Origin: Peptococcaceae bacterium
GTDB lineage: Bacteria; Bacillota; Peptococcia; Peptococcales; Peptococcaceae
Assembly (NCBI GenBank): GCA_019420345.1
Contig: JAHZHI010000026.1
Span: forward strand, 12,331-76,330
Length of the DNA stretch: 64,000 nucleotides
Direction of reading: 5' to 3'
The notes under the pieces were generated by a model that was given only the letters and a program-made list of their open reading frames with translations, searched no databases and was not told the origin of the DNA. Shown one piece after another: positions 30,889 to 39,932 of this stretch (position 1 is the stretch's first letter; each line of letters begins with the position of its first letter). The position numbers were made by a program, and so were the translations under genes.

Positions 30889-32226
30889 ATGAAAAAAACG
30901 ATCAGTATGTTGTTACAAGCGGCGATACTGCTGTCGACATTTTTAGGAGCAATGCCGGCTTCAGCAGCATCGGAACCGGATATTGCTGGGACCAGCGCTG
31001 TGATTATGGATGCAACAACAGGAGAGGTGTTGTGGAGCAAAGACGCTGATACGGTACGTCCTGTTGCCAGCATGACCAAAGTCATGGCAGCTTATCTTGT
31101 TTTAGAAGCGGTGCGTGAGGGACGTATCACAATGGATACACAGGTGCCGATTAGTACTTATACCTATTATTTTTCGCGTGATAATGTGTATTCCAATATT
31201 CCGTTTGAAACCAATGCGGTGTATACGGTGGAAGATATGCTTGAGGCTTTTCTTTGCTACTCTGCCTGCGCTGCAGGTCCTGCGCTCGGTGAGTTGGTGT
31301 ATGGTTCAGAAGAAAACTTTGTGGCAGCGATGAACGCCAAAGCACAGGAGCTTGGCCTTGATGCACGGTATGACCAAAGTTATGATGAAGGTTATATGAG
31401 CGCTAACGCCATGGCAAAACTGGCGCGACAAGTCATCAATGAATGCCCGGAAATTTTGACATATACCAGCATGAAAACGTTTGTGTTTAATGGGAAAACC
31501 TATTCTTCCAGCAATGCGCTGCTGGGAAGTGATGATGCCAGCATTGGGGTTGTTGATGGACTGAAAACTGGTTGGACGCCGCAGGCGGGAAGCTGCATGG
31601 CTGCGACTTCCACTAAAGATGGGGGGGCACGCTTGATCACAGTGTCCATGAATGCAAAAGCGGTTAATGCGCGTTACAGCGACAGTGCGGCCTTGCTCAA
31701 ATATGGTTTTTCATTACTGGATGAACGAAAAGCAGAAGGTTATGCTTATGCATCACCGAACCAAGCAACGGTCAGCATGAATGGGCAGCAACTGACCATG
31801 CAGGCCTATTTAGCAAATGGCAACAACTATGTGCGCTTGCGTGATTTTGCCGCCATTTTGAATGGCACTGGCTCTCAGTTTGGTCTTGCCTATGACAACA
31901 CCAGTGGTGCCGTGGTTATTAACAGTGGTGCTCCATATGAAGGTACCAACTCTGGCGGCCTGATTCAGGGGGATACCGTGATGAGTCAGCTGCATCAGCC
32001 GGTGCTGTATGTAGATGGTGAAGCCTATGCCATCAGCTCCTATCTTATCGGTGATCTCAATTATATGAAGATTCGTGATCTCTGTGCAGCCATTGGCTGC
32101 GGCATTGATTGGGATCAGACAACAGGCCAAGTTGTTTTGGTTCCAAAAGCTTCAGACAACACAACAGAGAATGGTGCTTCAACTGATGATACAACATCGG
32201 TTGAAGAAATGACGCCGGCAGCATAA
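30889..32226 (+). CDS. secreted D-Ala-D-Ala peptidase (S11 family) with stalk domains and SxC motif
   Basis: A 445-residue penicillin-binding protein. The signal peptide is cut near ASA-A at 25-27. The S11 peptidase domain has nucleophile Ser61 in SMTK (61-64) and KTG at 226-228. The second motif, normally SxN, reads SAC (Ser125-Ala-Cys127). The same SxC variant is known in the Streptomyces K15 transpeptidase, so the enzyme may favour transfer over hydrolysis. After about residue 280 come two copper-amine-oxidase-N-like stalk repeats (NNYVRLRDFAAIL and LNYMKIRDLCAAIGCGIDWD) and a Thr/Glu-rich tail. No C-terminal amphipathic anchor of PBP5 type was recognised. A promoter overlaps the radC terminator. 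It acts on peptidoglycan outside the membrane. Confidence 0.88.
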   Translation: MKKTISMLLQAAILLSTFLGAMPASAASEPDIAGTSAVIMDATTGEVLWSKDADTVRPVASMTKVMAAYLVLEAVREGRITMDTQVPISTYTYYFSRDNVYSNIPFETNAVYTVEDMLEAFLCYSACAAGPALGELVYGSEENFVAAMNAKAQELGLDARYDQSYDEGYMSANAMAKLARQVINECPEILTYTSMKTFVFNGKTYSSSNALLGSDDASIGVVDGLKTGWTPQAGSCMAATSTKDGGARLITVSMNAKAVNARYSDSAALLKYGFSLLDERKAEGYAYASPNQATVSMNGQQLTMQAYLANGNNYVRLRDFAAILNGTGSQFGLAYDNTSGAVVINSGAPYEGTNSGGLIQGDTVMSQLHQPVLYVDGEAYAISSYLIGDLNYMKIRDLCAAIGCGIDWDQTTGQVVLVPKASDNTTENGASTDDTTSVEEMTPAA

Positions 32227-32246
32227 AAAGCAAGAATGATGAGAAT

Positions 32247-32287
32247 CGTCGCCTTTACTGTATCAACAGAAAGGCGGCGGTTTTTTT
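32247..32287 (+). terminator. terminator after the DD-peptidase gene
   Basis: CGTCGCCTTT (32247-32256) pairs with AAAGGCGGCG (32270-32279), then seven T. Confidence 0.87.
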
Positions 32288-32491
32288 AAATGTAGAATCT
32301 TGAACGGCATAAAAGTGAAAGAAAAATTATTTTTATGATCATTTTTCTGAAAAATGATGCATAAATGGTAGAATATAGCTATAATAGTATTTACATATAC
32401 TCCATTACTGTGTAAAGATGCAAATGTATCTATATGTAATATTGGATGACGATGAGCGCTTCAAGCGCCAATGTATGAGGAGGTAGGGACT

Positions 32492-35400
32492 GTGAAAGAA
32501 ATTAAAACGATTTTGGTAGCGAATCGCGGTGAGATTGCGATTCGCATTTTCCGCGCCTGCAAGGAGCTGGGAATTAAGAGTATTGCTATTTATTCTGAAG
32601 AAGATAAGAATTCTCTGTATCGTACCATCGCGGATGAATCCTATCGTGTAGGTAAGGGGAAAGCCCCTGTTGACGCTTATTTGGATATTTCCGGGATCAT
32701 TACTTTGGCAAAATCCAAAGGCGTAGATGCTATCCATCCTGGTTATGGGTTCTTGGCTGAAAATGCAGAATTCGCACAAGCCTGCGAAGAAGCGGGGATC
32801 GAATTCATTGGTCCGGATCACAACATGCTGCGTGCTTTGGGCGATAAGATTCAGTCTAAGAAAGTTGCTATCGAAGTTGGTGTACCAACCATCCCTGGCG
32901 TTGAACGCGCTGCGCTCAATGTTGAAGAAGCCAAGGAATTTGCAAAAGTTGCAGGCTATCCTGTTATTCTGAAGGCCAGCGCTGGCGGCGGTGGCCGTGG
33001 TATGCGTGTTGTTCGCTCCGAAGAAGACATGGAACAAGAATACAACAGTGCTACCAGTGAAGCAAAGAAAGCTTTTGGTATTGCTGATGTATTCGTAGAA
33101 AAATACATTGAACGTCCAAAACATATTGAAGTTCAGGTGCTTGGTGATAAATATGGCAACATTGTTCATATGTTTGAACGTGACTGCTCCATTCAGCGTC
33201 GTCATCAGAAAGTTATCGAATTTGCACCTTCACTGATTCTCACTGATGAACAGCGTGAAGCCATTTGTGAAGATGCACTTAAGATTGCACGTCACGTCGA
33301 TTATCGCAGCGCAGGTACTGTTGAATTCCTCGTGGATGCAGACGGCAACCACTATTTCATTGAAATGAACCCTCGTATCCAGGTTGAACACTGCGTTACT
33401 GAACAGATTACTGGCATCGACATTGTTCAGTCTCAGATTCGCGTGGCTCAGGGTTACAAACTTTCTGATCCAGAAATTGGCATTCCAAATCAGGAATCCA
33501 TCACCTATCGTGGCTATGCTATCCAGTGCCGTGTTACCACGGAAGATCCTGCCAACAACTTTGCACCAGATACTGGTACGATTGAAGTATACCGTTCCAG
33601 CTCCGGTCATGGCATTCGTCTTGATAGCGGGAATGCTTATGCAGGTGCAACCATTTCTCCATTCTACGACAGTCTGCTCGTAAAGATCATTGCTTACAAC
33701 CGTACCTTTGAAGGTACCATTGATACAGCTATTCGCTGCTTACATGAAACCAAGATCAAAGGGGTTAAGACCAATATTGGCTTCTTGATCAACGTTTTGA
33801 ACCATAAGCGCTTCCGCGAAGGTCAGTGCGATACCAGCTTCATTGCTCAAACGCCTGAATTGTTCGATATCCACGGTGGCGACAACATGGAAAAGAAGAT
33901 GCTGACCTTCTTGGCCAACAAAGCCGTCAATGAAGTTAAAGGCGAAAAGCCAGAATTCAATGAACTGGAAGTGCCTGTTTTCGATAAACCACTGCTTCTC
34001 CGCGGCACCAAGCAAATGCTTGATGAACAAGGGCCAAAAGCTGTTGCTGATTGGGTCATGCAGCAGGATCGTCTCCTGATCACCGATACTTCCATGCGTG
34101 ATGCCCAGCAGTCTCTGCTTGCAACGCGTATGCGTACTGTCGATATGACTCGCATTGCACCTGCTTATGCAACTGCCTGCAAGGACTTCTTCTCCATGGA
34201 AATGTGGGGCGGGGCTACCTTCGATACTTCTTATCGTTTCTTGAAAGAATCCCCATGGGCACGTCTCGATGAACTGCGTGAATTGATTCCAAACGTTCTC
34301 TTCCAGATGCTTTTGCGTGGGGCAAACGCTGTTGGTTATAAGAACTATCCTGACAATCTGATTCGTGAATTTATTCAGGAATCTGCAAAGAGCGGCATTG
34401 ATGTCTTCCGTATCTTTGACTCCCTCAACTGGGTTGAAGCGATGAAGGTTTCCATTGATGAAGCCCTCAAGACCGATAAACTTGTTGAAGGCTGCATCTG
34501 CTACACTGGTGATATCACAGACAAGTCTCGTAAGAAATACGATCTTGATTACTATATCCGCAAAGCAAAAGAACTGGAAAGCCTTGGCTGCCACATGCTC
34601 GGCATTAAGGATATGAGTGGTCTTTTGAAACCTATGGCTGCAATTGAGCTGATTAGTGCGTTGAAGTCGGAATTGAGTATTCCAATTCATCTCCACACCC
34701 ATGATTCCACCGGCAACGGCGTTGCTACCCTGCTGATGGCTGCACAGGCTGGCGTTGATATTGTTGACGTGGCCTTCAATGGTGTTGCAGGTTTGACCAG
34801 TCAGCCAGGGCTGAACTCCCTTGCTGCAGCACTTACGCTGACCAAGCGTGATACTGGCCTTGATCTGGATAAATTGCAGAAGATCTCCGATTATTGGGGT
34901 GAAGTGCGTAAATACTACAATCAGTTTGAATCTGGCATGCGCTCTGGTTCTGCTGAAATCTATAAATATGAAATTCCTGGTGGCCAGTATTCCAACCTGA
35001 AACCACAGGTAGAAAGCTTTGGCCTTGGTCATAAGTTTGAAGAAGTTAAGGAAATGTATTCCACCGTTAATGACATGTTGGGCGACATCGTAAAGGTTAC
35101 CCCATCCTCTAAGGCTGTTGGTGACATGGCGATCTTCATGGTTCAGAATAACCTGACCCCAGAAAATATCATTGAAAAAGGGAAGAACATTGACTTCCCA
35201 GACTCCATCGTTTCCTATTTCGAAGGGATGATGGGTCAGCCAGAAGGTGGCTTCCCTGAAGATCTTCAGAAGATCGTTCTCAAGGATAAAGAACCGATCA
35301 CCTGCCGTCCGGGCGAACTGCTTCCAGATGAAGATCTTAAAGCAGACGCTGAATACCTGAAGAAAGAATTCGGTATTGATGCTGGCAGACGTGAAGCATT

Positions 35401-35923
35401 GAGCTATGCACTTTATCCACGTATGTATGAAGAATATTTGAAGGGCCTGAAAAAACAGCCTACCCTCTGCAACCTTGATAGTGATCAGTTCTTCTTTGGC
35501 CTGAATAAGGGCGAAAGCGGCGACCTCACTGTTGGTGAAGGGAAGGTTATGAGTGTTCGCTTGCTCGACATCAAAGAACCGGATGAAGAAGGCAACTCTG
35601 TTGTTTCCTTCGAAGTCAACGGCAGCTATCGTACCGTAAAGGTTGCTAATGAAGCCGCTGCGAAATCTCTGACCATCGTTCGCAAGCCAATGGCTGATCA
35701 GGACAATCCTGCTCATGTTGGTGCGAACATCCCAGGCACGGTTATCAAGATTCTGGTAAAAGAAGGCGATGAGGTTGAAGAAAATCAGCCACTGATCATT
35801 CTTGAAGCCATGAAGATGGAAACCAATGTTCTGAGCCCACGAAAAGGGAAGGTTGCACGCATCCTTGCTGAAGATGGTGCTCAGGTTGAAGCTGGCGAAT
35901 TGATCGTCGAGCTCGAAGTATAA
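32492..35923 (+). CDS. pyc: pyruvate carboxylase
   Basis: A 1143-residue single-chain biotin enzyme making oxaloacetate from pyruvate, bicarbonate and ATP. Order: biotin carboxylase (residues about 4-450; ILVANRGEIAIRIFRA start, ATP-grasp GGGGRGMR near 165, EMNPRIQVEH near 292), carboxyltransferase (about 525-800; DTSMRDAQQSL, IKDMSGLLKP, HLHTHDSTGNG metal site), PYC/OADA helical region, and biotinyl domain with Lys1108 in EAMKMET. GTG at 32492 is preferred: AGGAGG lies 8 nt upstream, whereas the ATG at 32471 has no site. The full-length protein indicates anaplerosis toward the reductive TCA arm or gluconeogenesis. It is bounded by its own terminator. Confidence 0.97.
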   Translation: MKEIKTILVANRGEIAIRIFRACKELGIKSIAIYSEEDKNSLYRTIADESYRVGKGKAPVDAYLDISGIITLAKSKGVDAIHPGYGFLAENAEFAQACEEAGIEFIGPDHNMLRALGDKIQSKKVAIEVGVPTIPGVERAALNVEEAKEFAKVAGYPVILKASAGGGGRGMRVVRSEEDMEQEYNSATSEAKKAFGIADVFVEKYIERPKHIEVQVLGDKYGNIVHMFERDCSIQRRHQKVIEFAPSLILTDEQREAICEDALKIARHVDYRSAGTVEFLVDADGNHYFIEMNPRIQVEHCVTEQITGIDIVQSQIRVAQGYKLSDPEIGIPNQESITYRGYAIQCRVTTEDPANNFAPDTGTIEVYRSSSGHGIRLDSGNAYAGATISPFYDSLLVKIIAYNRTFEGTIDTAIRCLHETKIKGVKTNIGFLINVLNHKRFREGQCDTSFIAQTPELFDIHGGDNMEKKMLTFLANKAVNEVKGEKPEFNELEVPVFDKPLLLRGTKQMLDEQGPKAVADWVMQQDRLLITDTSMRDAQQSLLATRMRTVDMTRIAPAYATACKDFFSMEMWGGATFDTSYRFLKESPWARLDELRELIPNVLFQMLLRGANAVGYKNYPDNLIREFIQESAKSGIDVFRIFDSLNWVEAMKVSIDEALKTDKLVEGCICYTGDITDKSRKKYDLDYYIRKAKELESLGCHMLGIKDMSGLLKPMAAIELISALKSELSIPIHLHTHDSTGNGVATLLMAAQAGVDIVDVAFNGVAGLTSQPGLNSLAAALTLTKRDTGLDLDKLQKISDYWGEVRKYYNQFESGMRSGSAEIYKYEIPGGQYSNLKPQVESFGLGHKFEEVKEMYSTVNDMLGDIVKVTPSSKAVGDMAIFMVQNNLTPENIIEKGKNIDFPDSIVSYFEGMMGQPEGGFPEDLQKIVLKDKEPITCRPGELLPDEDLKADAEYLKKEFGIDAGRREALSYALYPRMYEEYLKGLKKQPTLCNLDSDQFFFGLNKGESGDLTVGEGKVMSVRLLDIKEPDEEGNSVVSFEVNGSYRTVKVANEAAAKSLTIVRKPMADQDNPAHVGANIPGTVIKILVKEGDEVEENQPLIILEAMKMETNVLSPRKGKVARILAEDGAQVEAGELIVELEV

Positions 35924-35938
35924 TCTTATAATTGTTGC

Positions 35939-35981
35939 ATGGGAGCAGTTGCCGGTTAGGCGCTGTTCCCATTGCTTTTTT
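35939..35981 (+). terminator. terminator after pyc
   Basis: ATGGGAGCAG (35939-35948) pairs with CTGTTCCCAT (35963-35972, one G-U), followed by TGCTTTTTT. Confidence 0.82.
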
Positions 35982-35992
35982 GGAGTGTTACT

Positions 35993-36298
35993 ATGGAACT
36001 CATTGAGAAATTTTTTAAGCCGTTGATCTTAATTGCGGTGATCGTATGGTTCATTCTTGCTGCGTTTCGTCTGCTCAGTGTTGAACAATTGCTGATTTAT
36101 GTGGGCGTGCTTTCAATCTGTATGGGCATTCGTAACCTTTTAATTTTGAACATCAGCCAGCGTACTGGTCAATGGCATGAAAAGATTCAGTTTTATGTGG
36201 ATCAATATGGAATGAAGAAGGGCCTGATTCGCTATGCGGTCGTGTTGATCGGGGGGTATCTGATCATCGGGGTTCTTTTGATTGTTGTAAATATTTAA
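35993..36298 (+). CDS. small two-TM membrane protein, hypothetical
   Basis: A 101-residue protein with hydrophobic segments near residues 10-27 and 32-48 and a third near 80-100, separated by a basic/polar loop (SQRTGQWHEKIQFYVDQYGMKKG). No family is recognised. The ATG at 35993 has a TGGAGTG site; an upstream in-frame start at 35972 lies in the pyc terminator. It is 22 bp before the RecJ fusion gene and may share its transcript. Inner-membrane location is inferred from hydrophobicity. Confidence 0.75.
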   Translation: MELIEKFFKPLILIAVIVWFILAAFRLLSVEQLLIYVGVLSICMGIRNLLILNISQRTGQWHEKIQFYVDQYGMKKGLIRYAVVLIGGYLIIGVLLIVVNI

Positions 36299-36320
36299 TG
36301 CGAAGGAGCGTCATGAATTT

Positions 36321-39300
36321 ATGAAAACTTGGAAAATCCGCTCTTCCAATCATGCCGCTGCCCGCTTGTTGGCTGACGCCCTCAAGCTGCCGCTGCCTTT
36401 GGCGAGAATTCTCGCCAGTCGTGGTTATGCAGCACCTGAACAGGCGTCGGCTTTTTTATATGCCGATATAAAAGACTTGAGTCGGCCATTTTTGCTGCCA
36501 AATTTAGGTGCTGCAGTGGAAACGATTGGCGAGGCGCTCGCACAGAAGAAAAAAATTGCTGTCTATGGGGATTATGACGTAGATGGCATTTGTGCCTCTA
36601 CATTGATGCGTGAAGTGTTTTCGTGGCTGGGTGCTGATGTGCGCGTATATATTCCAAGCCGTCTCAAAGAAGGCTATGGCATGAACGCCGGGGCTTTGGA
36701 CCGCTTGCTGGAAGAAGGCGTTGAACTGGTCATTACAGTGGACAATGGCATTGCTGCAGCAGAACTTGTTGAAGCGTATCAGGCAAAAGGTCTTACGTTT
36801 GTGGTCACGGATCATCATCAGCTGCCAGAAGAATTGCCGCGTTGTATTGTCGTGAATCCATTGTTGGCGCCTCAGATTACGCTGCCATATCGTCGTTTGT
36901 GCGGTTGTGGGACGGCATATTATCTGGCAATGGGCATGTTGATACGTTTGGCGCCGGAATTGTATGATGATGCTCATCGTCGGGCGCTGCTGGATCTTGT
37001 GGCGGTAGCAACCGTGGCAGATCTTGTGCCGCTGGTGGATGATAACCGCATTTTGGTTCGGGAAGGCTTGCGCCTGATCAATGAATCGCCGCGCCCTGGT
37101 CTGGCTGCGTTGGCAAAGCTTATGTGCGGTGATGAAGTTGTCAAGGCGTCGGACATCGCTTTTCGCATTGCGCCGTGTATCAATGCCTGCGGCAGACTGG
37201 ACAAAACACAGGATGCTCTGGATTTGTTTGCACCACAGCCAGAAGGAGACGTCAACACTTTAGCGGAAACAGTGCGGGATTATAATGATACACGTAAGGA
37301 GATGGAGCGGCGCATCACCAAGGAAGCGATCGCACAGTTTGAAGAAGCCACTGGGCGCATGAATTGTGCCATTGCTGTGGGTGAGAACTGGCATCCTGGG
37401 GTGATTGGTATTGTTGCTTCGCGTTTGGTGGAACAGTTTCATTGTCCGGCGATTGTGCTGACAACCACGCAGGAAAAGCCGGATGTTTATACAGGCTCAG
37501 CGCGCAGTGTAGCAGGCTTTCATATGTACGAAGGCTTGTCGGCGGTGGCAGACCATATCCTTCAATTTGGCGGGCATGAAATGGCAGCGGGTTTAAGTGT
37601 GGCCCGTGAGCAGCTGCCTGCTTTTAAAGCGGCTTTTGCTGAGGTTACAGCTGCTTATGAAGAAGAAATCAGCGATCATGTTCTTTGGATCGATGATGTG
37701 ATCACCATTGATGATGCCAACGAAGAATTGGAAGAAGCACTGCGCCTGTTAGAACCATGTGGCTGCGAAAATCCTGAGCCGCTGTTTGCCATGGAGCATA
37801 TGTGGCGCTTTGGTCATCGTCCAGTGGGCGCGGAAGGCGACCATTTGCAGCTGCAATTTAAGGATCGTGCTGGTGAACTGGTGCCTGCCATTGCGTTTCG
37901 TCAAGGCAATTACGTGTTTTCAGATAAGCACCGATATGATTTTGCATTCCACATTCATGAACATTGTTTCCATGGTGTGTGCGGGGTCCAGCTGCAGGTG
38001 ACAGACATCATGCCATCCTGGCAGGCAGAAGAATCCGCAATGATGCGCGCTTTCATGGCCAATGGCGCCAACTATTTGGAAAATGGCGCACTAAGCGGCA
38101 TTGCTGACCGGCCGCGTTTCTATACAAAATTGCGCGGCGTGAGTTTTGATGACCGTCAGGAACGCATTGCTGAACTGGCAGCAGGTGCGTCGCTGGCGCT
38201 TTTGCGTGAACCAAACAATCCTGCGGATGGCAATGCTGTTGCTTGTTTGACGGAAGCTGGTGACAAGATTGGCTATCTGTCGCGGCAAATTGCTGCGCAG
38301 TTGGCACCGCTTATGGATCTTGGCGCTGCTTATCATGCGGAAGTGTCACAGATCACTGGTGATGATGCACAGCATCGCGGCGTCAACATTCTTGTGAAGA
38401 GCGACATGGCCGCAGAAGCTGTGAAAGCGGCTGAAAGCGGTGGAGATGAATTGGCGGCTTTGCCTCAGGAAGCCTTGGTGGATGTGTTGACCGATGCGTT
38501 TGTAGAAGATGGTGCGCTGCTGCCGATTCAGGAAGCGGCCATCGCTAATATCATTGATGCGCATGAGGATACGGCGGTCATTATGCCGACAGGACGCGGA
38601 AAATCACTGATCTATCAAATTGCAGCTGGCGTGCTGGCACGACGGGACCATAAGATGACATTGGTGATCTCGCCGCTGAAAGCACTTATTCAGGACCAGT
38701 ATCTGGCATTGTGTGATCATCTGGGAACATTGGGCTATCGCATCTTCAAAGGCAATGGCGATTTGTCCAGAGACGAACGCGAAGAACTGATAACAGCGCT
38801 TGCCAATGATAAAGTGGATGTTTTGCTGTTGACGCCGGAGTTTTTCGTGCGTCGTCAAGATTTGTTTCAGACACATGCTGCGCGTGTAGGGCAAATCGTT
38901 CTCGACGAAGCTCACCATATGCTGGACAAACGTCCGGCGTATAAAAAACTACGTGCCTTAAAGCCGGCCTATCCGTCCGCGGTGTGGACTTATTTGACCG
39001 CTACGGTTCCAGCGACGGAAGCACACGCATTTCAAGAAATTATTTCTGGTGCAGGTCTTTATATTGACGACCATATCCGCTATAATTTACATATTATCGA
39101 TGCACGGCATACCGACAAGAAGCTGGTCTATTTGTACAGACTCTTTATGCATCCAGAAAAGACCATTTGCTATGTCAACAGCCGCAAGCAGGCTTTTGGG
39201 CTATCGCAGCGTTTGCGGGAAATTCTTCCCTATACCTTGCGGCCGTTGGTGGCCTATTATCATGGCGGTTTGCCAAGAGAGGCGCGTCGTGCCATCGAGA

Positions 39301-39932
39301 CTGCCTTCAAAGAGGGCGAGATTCGCTTGCTGTTTGCAACCACAGCTTTTGGCGAAGGCGTGCATATTTCAGACATCCGTCATGTGGTGCTGTATCATCC
39401 TTGTTTTTCTGTGGAGGCGTTCAATCAGTTGTCTGGGCGCTGTGCACGAGATGGCGAGCCGGGGCAGGTTCATTTGCTGTACAGTGAAAAAGATCTGGCA
39501 CTGAATGAGATGATCATTGGCGACCGTGCACCGTCTCGCGAAACGCTGGGAAAAATGTATCAGCTTCTGATGGCTGCGGCAAAACCACATGATTATGTGC
39601 TGACGGCGCCGATGGATGAATTGGAAGATGGATTGTGCGCTTTATCAGAGAGCTTTGGCAGACATCAGTGGCGACAAGCTTTGACGATATTTGAAGAACT
39701 TGATTTTCTGCATGTGCAGAACCATAACACGCAAACGACGATTACAATTGAAAAAGCTCCGGCCCATCGTGCTTTGACAGAATCGGCAGCATTTCTGGAA
39801 GGTACCAGTGAAGCTAGGGCGCTGTCTCAGTTTGAGAAGATTGCCTTTGAAAAAGATACCGGTGTGCTGGAGAACATCATTCGCAGCGCACTGTGCCCTG
39901 CGAATTGGCATGGTAGGGAGGTGAAACCATGA
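36321..39932 (+). CDS. recJ: RecJ exonuclease - HIRAN - RecQ-like helicase fusion
   Basis: A 1203-residue fusion. Residues 1-570 are RecJ: DHH motifs GDYDVDG (83-89), DHH (164-166), the DHHA1 GGHEMAAG (417-424) and an OB-like segment. RecJ degrades single-stranded DNA 5' to 3'. Residues about 599-685 are a HIRAN domain (FYTKLRGVSF, LLREPNNPADGNAV, IGYLSR), which binds DNA 3' ends or stalled forks. Residues about 735-1060 are a RecQ-type SF2 helicase: Walker A PTGRGKS (756-762), DEAH (862-865), TAT (893-895), motif VI SGRCARDG (1038-1045). The RecQ zinc and HRDC domains are not evident. RecJ and RecQ cooperate as separate proteins in E. coli; here they would act in cis. The gene overlaps rel by 4 bp. 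Confidence 0.92.
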   Translation: MKTWKIRSSNHAAARLLADALKLPLPLARILASRGYAAPEQASAFLYADIKDLSRPFLLPNLGAAVETIGEALAQKKKIAVYGDYDVDGICASTLMREVFSWLGADVRVYIPSRLKEGYGMNAGALDRLLEEGVELVITVDNGIAAAELVEAYQAKGLTFVVTDHHQLPEELPRCIVVNPLLAPQITLPYRRLCGCGTAYYLAMGMLIRLAPELYDDAHRRALLDLVAVATVADLVPLVDDNRILVREGLRLINESPRPGLAALAKLMCGDEVVKASDIAFRIAPCINACGRLDKTQDALDLFAPQPEGDVNTLAETVRDYNDTRKEMERRITKEAIAQFEEATGRMNCAIAVGENWHPGVIGIVASRLVEQFHCPAIVLTTTQEKPDVYTGSARSVAGFHMYEGLSAVADHILQFGGHEMAAGLSVAREQLPAFKAAFAEVTAAYEEEISDHVLWIDDVITIDDANEELEEALRLLEPCGCENPEPLFAMEHMWRFGHRPVGAEGDHLQLQFKDRAGELVPAIAFRQGNYVFSDKHRYDFAFHIHEHCFHGVCGVQLQVTDIMPSWQAEESAMMRAFMANGANYLENGALSGIADRPRFYTKLRGVSFDDRQERIAELAAGASLALLREPNNPADGNAVACLTEAGDKIGYLSRQIAAQLAPLMDLGAAYHAEVSQITGDDAQHRGVNILVKSDMAAEAVKAAESGGDELAALPQEALVDVLTDAFVEDGALLPIQEAAIANIIDAHEDTAVIMPTGRGKSLIYQIAAGVLARRDHKMTLVISPLKALIQDQYLALCDHLGTLGYRIFKGNGDLSRDEREELITALANDKVDVLLLTPEFFVRRQDLFQTHAARVGQIVLDEAHHMLDKRPAYKKLRALKPAYPSAVWTYLTATVPATEAHAFQEIISGAGLYIDDHIRYNLHIIDARHTDKKLVYLYRLFMHPEKTICYVNSRKQAFGLSQRLREILPYTLRPLVAYYHGGLPREARRAIETAFKEGEIRLLFATTAFGEGVHISDIRHVVLYHPCFSVEAFNQLSGRCARDGEPGQVHLLYSEKDLALNEMIIGDRAPSRETLGKMYQLLMAAAKPHDYVLTAPMDELEDGLCALSESFGRHQWRQALTIFEELDFLHVQNHNTQTTITIEKAPAHRALTESAAFLEGTSEARALSQFEKIAFEKDTGVLENIIRSALCPANWHGREVKP

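Noticed and set aside
33740..35716. 658-codon minus-strand ORF opposite pyc
   Set aside because: It is antisense to the biotin enzyme gene; open only because of codon bias, with no recognisable domain.
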